Positions 5,916 to 9,894 of a DNA stretch of 9,894 nucleotides are shown one piece after another. Under the pieces are notes generated by a model. That model did not search any database and was not told the DNA's origin. It worked only from the letters and a program-made list of their open reading frames with translations. The translations under genes were made by a program, and so were the position numbers. Where the stretch lies: contig DPSI01000501.1 of NCBI GenBank assembly GCA_003527165.1, forward strand, positions 1 to 9,894, in the 5' to 3' direction. Source of the stretch: Pseudomonas sp. (GTDB lineage: Bacteria; Pseudomonadota; Gammaproteobacteria; Pseudomonadales; Pseudomonadaceae). The number at the start of each line of letters is the position of its first letter. Within the stretch, counting starts at the first letter, position 1.

Positions 5916-6401
5916 ATGACCAAGTCCCCGCTGGCCTGCACGCCCCATGACCACGACCACTGCGTCAGCAATGCCCTGGCCGAAGCCGACACGCTCTGTG
6001 CACGCTCCGGCGTGCGCCTGACCGCCTTGCGCAAGCGCGTGCTGGAACTGGTCTGGCAAAGCCACAAGCCGCTCGGTGCCTACGATATCCTTGCCGAACT
6101 GAGTGCTCAGGACGGCCGCCGCGCGGCGCCGCCGACCGTCTATCGAGCCTTGGATTTCCTCTTGGAAAACGGTCTGGTACACCGCATCGCCTCGCTCAAC
6201 GCCTTCATCGGTTGCAACCATCCCGAGCACCCGCACCAGGGCCAGTTCCTGATCTGCCGCAACTGCCACACCGCCATCGAGCTGGAACAGCCGAGCATCA
6301 GCGAGGCCATCGACCAAGCCGCGCACAGCGTGGGCTTCCAGGTCGAAGGCCAGACGGTGGAAGTGGTCGGCCTTTGCGCCCCGTGCCGGAGCGCGGCATG
6401 A
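5916..6401 (+). CDS. zur: Zinc uptake regulator Zur (Fur family)
   Basis: Zur is a zinc-sensing repressor that, when loaded with Zn(II), blocks zinc-uptake genes. The product is 161 residues. A winged-helix DNA-binding domain occupies about residues 33-92, with [14 protein letters not shown] and the recognition region [19 protein letters not shown]. The dimerisation and metal domain follows. C114/C117 and C154/C157 form the two CxxC pairs of the structural zinc site. H89, C100, H102, H105 and H107 are candidates for the sensing site, by analogy with E. coli Zur. The N-terminus carries a short HDHDHC motif (11-16), which may be an extra metal contact. The ATG at 5916 lacks a clear Shine-Dalgarno, but the DNA-binding domain needs a start near here and no better one is visible. 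It overlaps znuC by four bases (ATGA), indicating a zur-znuC-znuB transcript with translational coupling. Autoregulation through the palindrome at 5876-5890 is likely. The P. aeruginosa homologue is also called Np20. Confidence 0.95.
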   Translation: MTKSPLACTPHDHDHCVSNALAEADTLCARSGVRLTALRKRVLELVWQSHKPLGAYDILAELSAQDGRRAAPPTVYRALDFLLENGLVHRIASLNAFIGCNHPEHPHQGQFLICRNCHTAIELEQPSISEAIDQAAHSVGFQVEGQTVEVVGLCAPCRSAA

Positions 6402-7168
6402 ACGAGGTGCTGATCCGCCTGAATGACATCCATGTGCATTTCGCCAAGCAGGTTGTACTCGAAGGCGCCGAATTGCAGGTGTACCGCGGCGAGATCGTCA
6501 CGCTGATCGGTCCCAACGGTGCCGGCAAGACGACCCTGGTACGCGCCGTGCTCGGCTTGCTGAAACCGGACAGCGGTACGGTCTGGCGCAAGCCGAAGCT
6601 GCGTGTCGGCTATATGCCGCAGAAGCTCCATGTCGACCCGACCCTGCCGCTATCGGTGCTGCGTTTTTTGCGTATGGTCCCGGGCGTGGATCGCACCGGA
6701 GCCCTGGATGCGCTGAAGGAAGTGGGCGCCGAACAGGTGATTGACAGCCCGCTGCAGTCCGTTTCGGGCGGCGAGATGCAACGGGTGCTGTTGGCGCGCG
6801 CACTGCTGCGTAAGCCGGAACTACTGGTGCTCGACGAGCCGGTGCAGGGTGTGGACGTGGCCGGGCAGGCCGAACTCTATCGGCTGATCGGCCGGCTCCG
6901 CGAACGTTACGGTTGCGGCGTGCTGATGGTTTCCCACGATCTGCACCTGGTGATGAGCGCCACCGACCAGGTGGTCTGCCTGAATCGCCATGTGTGCTGC
7001 TCCGGCCACCCGGAACAGGTCAGCACCGACCCGGCATTCGTCGAGTTGTTCGGCCAGGACGCGCGCAGCCTCGCGGTCTATCACCATCAACACGACCATA
7101 GCCATGACCTGCACGGCAGCGTGGTCATCGGCAAACCCCATGTCCACGGCCCGAATTGCAAACATTGA
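6398..7168 (+). CDS. znuC: Zinc ABC transporter ATP-binding protein ZnuC
   Basis: ZnuC is the cytoplasmic ATPase that drives zinc import through ZnuB. The product is 256 residues from the ATG at 6398, preceded by GGAG in the zur 3' end. The frame is open further upstream to 6212, but that part is zur read in another frame. All ABC motifs are intact: Walker A GPNGAGKT (38-45), Q-loop Q75, signature VSGGEMQR (122-129), Walker B LLVLDEP (142-148) and switch histidine H180 (VSHDLHL). After the ATPase domain comes a tail of about 28 residues rich in histidine ([12 protein letters not shown] and later [10 protein letters not shown]). It might sense or buffer cytoplasmic zinc; that is inference. ZnuC is encoded between zur and znuB, with a 4-base overlap upstream and five bases before the znuB ATG. 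Confidence 0.96.
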   Translation: MNEVLIRLNDIHVHFAKQVVLEGAELQVYRGEIVTLIGPNGAGKTTLVRAVLGLLKPDSGTVWRKPKLRVGYMPQKLHVDPTLPLSVLRFLRMVPGVDRTGALDALKEVGAEQVIDSPLQSVSGGEMQRVLLARALLRKPELLVLDEPVQGVDVAGQAELYRLIGRLRERYGCGVLMVSHDLHLVMSATDQVVCLNRHVCCSGHPEQVSTDPAFVELFGQDARSLAVYHHQHDHSHDLHGSVVIGKPHVHGPNCKH

Positions 7169-7173
7169 TCGAT

Positions 7174-7962
7174 ATGCCCGATTTTCTATTGAACGCCCTC
7201 CTCGCCGGCCTCGCCCTGGCGCTTGTGGCCGGCCCGCTCGGGTCCTTCGTGGTCTGGCGGCGCATGGCCTATTTCGGCGATACCCTCTCGCATTCCGCGC
7301 TGCTCGGCGTGGCGCTGGGGCTGATGTTGGAGGTCAACCTGACCCTGGCGGTCATCGTCTGCTGCGTGCTCCTGGCGGTTTTGCTGGTGACCTTGCAGCA
7401 GCGCCAACCACTGGCTTCGGACACCCTGCTCGGCATCCTCGCGCACAGCACCCTGTCCCTCGGGCTGGTGTCGCTGAGCTTCATGCAGAATGTACGCATC
7501 GACCTGATGGGCTATCTGTTCGGCGACCTGCTGGCGGTCGGCCCGACCGATCTGGCCTGGATCATCGGCGGCAGCGCGCTGGTGCTGCTGGCGCTGATCC
7601 CGCTGTGGCGGCCATTGCTGGCGGTGACCGTGCATGAAGAACTGGCGAAGGTGGAAGGGCTGCCCGTCGCCGCCATCCGGCTGGCGCTGATGCTGCTGAT
7701 CGCGATGGTGATCGCTGTGGCGATGAAGATCGTCGGCGTTCTGCTGATCACTTCGCTGCTGATCATTCCGGCCGCGGCGGTCCAGCGCCACGCCCGTACG
7801 CCGGAGCAGATGGCCCTTGGCGCCAGCGCGCTGGGCCTGCTGGCGGTCTGCATGGGACTGTCGCTGTCCTGGTTCGAGGACACTCCGGCCGGGCCGTCGA
7901 TCGTGGTGTCGGCGGCCGCACTGTTCCTGCTGAGCTTCGCCTGGCGCCGCCGCCCGGGCTGA
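7174..7962 (+). CDS. znuB: Zinc ABC transporter permease ZnuB
   Basis: ZnuB is the inner-membrane channel of the zinc importer (ABC-3 permease family). The product is 262 residues, the length expected for Pseudomonas ZnuB. The ATG at 7174 is chosen over an in-frame TTG at 7156 that lies inside znuC; MPDFLLNALLAGLALALVAGP is the usual N-terminus. About seven or eight hydrophobic segments are visible, roughly at 5-27, 40-74, 86-104, 112-145, 166-203, 212-232 and 242-257, some of which may be two helices. The cytoplasmic loop HEELAKVEGLP (154-164) is in the position where these permeases contact the ATPase. There is no strong ribosome-binding site, which fits coupling to znuC five bases upstream. 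An inverted repeat follows the gene at 7986-8004. Confidence 0.95.
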   Translation: MPDFLLNALLAGLALALVAGPLGSFVVWRRMAYFGDTLSHSALLGVALGLMLEVNLTLAVIVCCVLLAVLLVTLQQRQPLASDTLLGILAHSTLSLGLVSLSFMQNVRIDLMGYLFGDLLAVGPTDLAWIIGGSALVLLALIPLWRPLLAVTVHEELAKVEGLPVAAIRLALMLLIAMVIAVAMKIVGVLLITSLLIIPAAAVQRHARTPEQMALGASALGLLAVCMGLSLSWFEDTPAGPSIVVSAAALFLLSFAWRRRPG

Positions 7963-7985
7963 TGCTGGCTGAACCTGCAGTTCCC

Positions 7986-8004
7986 CAGCGGGTTCAACCC
8001 GCTG
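7986..8004 (+). terminator. Inverted repeat after znuB, possible end of zur-znuCB transcript
   Basis: CAGCGGGTT and AACCCGCTG are perfect 9-bp arms around one base, folding as a 7-bp GC-rich stem with a TTCAA loop. It lies 23 bases after the znuB stop. No T-run follows, so it could equally be a 3' stabilising element or a small dispersed repeat. Confidence 0.4.
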
Positions 8005-8037
8005 CAGAGTCACTCAAATTAACGGCACCGCACAGAC

Positions 8038-8544
8038 ATGAACCCCACCGCCTCCCTGCGCTATCTGCAAGGTTACCCGGCCACCCTGCAACAGCAGGTC
8101 CGCCAGTTGATCGCCGAAGGGCGGCTGGGGGACTACCTTGATCGGCGCTATCCACAGCGCCATCAGGTACAGAGCGACAAGGCGCTGTACGGCTACGTCC
8201 AGCAGTTGCGCCAGGCCCATCTGAAAAGCGCGCCGAGTATCGACAAGGTGCTCTATGACAATCGCCTGGACCTGACCCACCGCGCGCTCGGCCTGCACAC
8301 CGCGGTGTCGCGGGTCCAGGGTGGCAAACTCAAGGCGAAGAAGGAGATCCGCGTCGCCGCGCTGTTCAAGGAAGCGGCACCGGAATTCCTGCAGATGATC
8401 GTCGTGCATGAACTGGCACACCTGCGCGAAAGCGATCACAACCGCGCCTTCTACAAGCTCTGCGAATACATGCTGCCCGGGTACGCGCAGATCGAATTCG
8501 ACCTGCGCTGCTACCTGCACTGGCGCGAGCTGAAAAATCACTGA
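8038..8544 (+). CDS. YgjP-like metal-dependent hydrolase (HELAH metalloprotein)
   Basis: The product is 168 residues with a single zincin-type active site. HELAH at 124-128 supplies two histidine ligands and the catalytic glutamate, and H134 in ESDHNRAFY is the likely third ligand. The ending MLPGY is typical of the YgjP/DUF45 group, related to M48 peptidases. The in vivo substrate of this group is not well established, so no specific reaction is claimed. Residues 1-60 are a helical N-terminal region with many Gln and Arg. There is no signal peptide or membrane segment, so it should be cytoplasmic. The ATG at 8038 lacks a strong Shine-Dalgarno. The gene follows znuB by 75 bases on the same strand, with an inverted repeat between them, so it may or may not belong to the zinc transcript. 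It is convergent with katE. Confidence 0.85.
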   Translation: MNPTASLRYLQGYPATLQQQVRQLIAEGRLGDYLDRRYPQRHQVQSDKALYGYVQQLRQAHLKSAPSIDKVLYDNRLDLTHRALGLHTAVSRVQGGKLKAKKEIRVAALFKEAAPEFLQMIVVHELAHLRESDHNRAFYKLCEYMLPGYAQIEFDLRCYLHWRELKNH

Positions 8545-8697
8545 CGGACGGGCGAAAACCGTCGCCCCGGCCAGGCTTGCGGGACCGCTCCTCAGGAGAC
8601 CAAAAGCTTCGCCCCGGGGGCGGGCCTTCCACAAAACAGCCGGTGTGCACCGAACCCTGTGAGAGAGCCGCCCTCGGGGCGATTGCAGACCAGACGC
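8545..8697. other. Convergent intergenic region with weak hairpins
   Basis: This stretch lies between the ends of the YgjP-like gene and katE. Short GC stems are visible: GGGCGA/TCGCCC at 8550-8567, CTCCT/AGGAG at 8589-8599, CGCCCC/GGGGCG at 8610-8622 and CGCCC/GGGCG at 8669-8681. On the minus strand the 8610-8622 stem is followed by AAGCTTTT, which makes it the best, though weak, katE terminator candidate. No gene is seen. Confidence 0.4.
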
Positions 8698-9894
8698 TTA
8701 CGCGGGCACTTGCTCCGCCATCGGTTCACGCGCCCAGATGCGGTGTTGCGCCAATGCCTGGGCAAAGGCGGTGAACACCGTGCCGACATCGGCATCATCG
8801 CCGCTCACCAGACCGGCATCTTCCGGTAGGTTAAGCGCCGTGAGCAGCTGCCGGGCATCGCCCAACACCGCAATTGGCTTGAGGTGCTTGTAGGCTTCCA
8901 GCAGGTAGTGCTTGGCCACGCCGGACTTGGCCATCGCCTGCACGCTCTGCACGCCGCCCGGGATGAACACCGCGTCGAAGGCGATCGAAGGCATACCATC
9001 CATCGCCGCGTCGGGGGTCAGCAGTTTGCCGTCAGCGGTTTTAACCGGCGCCGGTGACGGACCGATCAGCTTGGCCAGCGCGCCCTCATCAACCAGCTTC
9101 TGCTTGAACGCATCGATGGCACGGCCATCCACACCGTTGGCGATGAGGATCGCCACCTTGCGCGACTTGATGTTGCCCGACAGGTGATTGAGCAGGCTCA
9201 GCGCCGGCGAGCTGGCCGGTGTGGGCTGCTTGATGCTCACGGTCGGTGCCGTCGGCGGCGTCACGCCGATATTCTCGGCAACACGACGCGCCAGTTCCAG
9301 ATCGATGTTGGCCAGGATCTCGTTGACCTGCCGTTCGCGAATGAAGACCCGCTCGACCTTGCCAAGTTCGAAACTGTAGGCCCCGATGATGTGCTCCTTC
9401 TCCGGCGCGCTCATGCTGTTCCAGAACAGCGTGGCCTGGGAGAAATGGTCCGCGAACGACGCGCTGCGCACACGCACCTTGTGGCCTTCCATGCGCTCCG
9501 GATAACTCTCGAAACCGCCCCCATTGGCCGCCGGCGGGGTTTCTTTCGGCCAGCCGCTGTCGATGGAATTGGGCTCGTAGTTGGCGCGGCCCTTATTGAT
9601 CGTCTGCCGATGGAAGGCATCGCGCTGATTGTTGTGCACGGGCGCGATCGGACGGTTGATTGGGATCTCATGGAAATTCGGCCCGCCGAGGCGCAGCAAC
9701 TGGGTATCGGTGTAGGAAAACAGCCGGCCCTGCAGCAGCGGATCGTTGGTGAAGTCGATGCCCGGGACGATATGGCCGATGTGGAACGCGGCCTGTTCGG
9801 TCTCGGCGAAGAAGTTGTCCGGGTTGCGATTGAGGGTCATCTTGCCGAGCTTCTGCACCGGCACCAGCTCTTCCGGAATGATCTTGGTCGGATC
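8698..9894 (-). CDS. katE: Large-subunit catalase HPII (KatE), C-terminal part
   Basis: KatE breaks hydrogen peroxide into water and oxygen in the cytoplasm and is usually a stationary-phase or stress enzyme. The frame is open to the window end and 398 residues are visible. The GTG at 9864 is an internal codon, because [10 protein letters not shown] is encoded upstream of it in frame. By alignment from memory with E. coli HPII (753 residues), the visible part begins near residue 355, so the N-terminal arm and the catalytic His and Asn lie outside the window. The proximal heme ligand is Tyr 61 of the visible part, in RLFSYTDTQ (E. coli Tyr415). His 38 in AAFHIGH matches E. coli His392, which is cross-linked to that tyrosine. 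The last 150 or so residues form the flavodoxin/DJ-1-like C-terminal domain that marks large-subunit (clade 2) catalases, starting near [15 protein letters not shown]. The gene ends in TAA at 8698 and is convergent with the YgjP-like gene. Confidence 0.95.
   Translation of the reverse strand, partial: DPTKIIPEELVPVQKLGKMTLNRNPDNFFAETEQAAFHIGHIVPGIDFTNDPLLQGRLFSYTDTQLLRLGGPNFHEIPINRPIAPVHNNQRDAFHRQTINKGRANYEPNSIDSGWPKETPPAANGGGFESYPERMEGHKVRVRSASFADHFSQATLFWNSMSAPEKEHIIGAYSFELGKVERVFIRERQVNEILANIDLELARRVAENIGVTPPTAPTVSIKQPTPASSPALSLLNHLSGNIKSRKVAILIANGVDGRAIDAFKQKLVDEGALAKLIGPSPAPVKTADGKLLTPDAAMDGMPSIAFDAVFIPGGVQSVQAMAKSGVAKHYLLEAYKHLKPIAVLGDARQLLTALNLPEDAGLVSGDDADVGTVFTAFAQALAQHRIWAREPMAEQVPA

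Noticed and set aside
6212..6397. 62-residue N-terminal extension of ZnuC
   Set aside because: This part is zur read in another frame. The ATG at 6398 has a GGAG site and gives the normal ZnuC N-terminus.
1..9894. CRISPR array, tRNA, rRNA, defence island or prophage
   Set aside because: No spaced direct repeats, cloverleaf, rRNA-like sequence, nuclease/helicase cluster or phage gene was seen in the window.

Overview
The window looks like a chromosomal segment of a high-GC Pseudomonas-type gammaproteobacterium. This rests on recognisable protein sequences and on the order nrdJb-nrdJa-znuA / zur-znuC-znuB. That order and the split class II ribonucleotide reductase are known from Pseudomonas aeruginosa. 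A Stutzerimonas-like species is possible, but the sequence alone does not prove it. The window opens inside ppnN and closes inside katE, so both of those genes are partial.

Layout. (1) 1-665, +: the C-terminal half of the nucleosidase PpnN. (2) 666-979: about 314 bases with no gene, holding two clear inverted repeats and a weak promoter candidate. (3) 980-1672, +: an unrecognised protein with one membrane anchor and a disordered Gly/Pro tail, whose codon use differs from its neighbours. (4) 1697-4601, -: nrdJa followed by nrdJb, the two halves of an adenosylcobalamin-dependent ribonucleotide reductase. An intercistronic hairpin separates them, and an Anr/Dnr-like promoter precedes nrdJa. (5) 4810-7962: the zinc uptake locus. 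znuA is on the minus strand; zur, znuC and znuB are on the plus strand as one tightly packed unit. The two sides diverge from a 32-bp gap with an AT-rich Zur-box-like palindrome across the znuA start codon. (6) 8038-8544, +: a YgjP-like HELAH metalloprotein. (7) 8698 to the window end, -: the C-terminal part of a large-subunit KatE/HPII catalase.

How the genes work together. ZnuA captures periplasmic zinc, ZnuB carries it across the inner membrane and ZnuC supplies ATP. Zur shuts the system off when zinc is replete. NrdJa and NrdJb together make deoxyribonucleotides without needing oxygen. The Anr/Dnr-like box fits induction at low oxygen or during denitrification. nrdJa lies downstream of znuA on the same strand, so read-through from the zinc-regulated promoter is possible. 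PpnN (nucleotide salvage) and KatE (peroxide removal) are ordinary housekeeping or stress functions. I did not find an obviously new multi-gene system. The parts most worth a second look are the unrecognised membrane-anchored protein with its structured upstream region, the nrdJ promoter, and the compact Zur control region.
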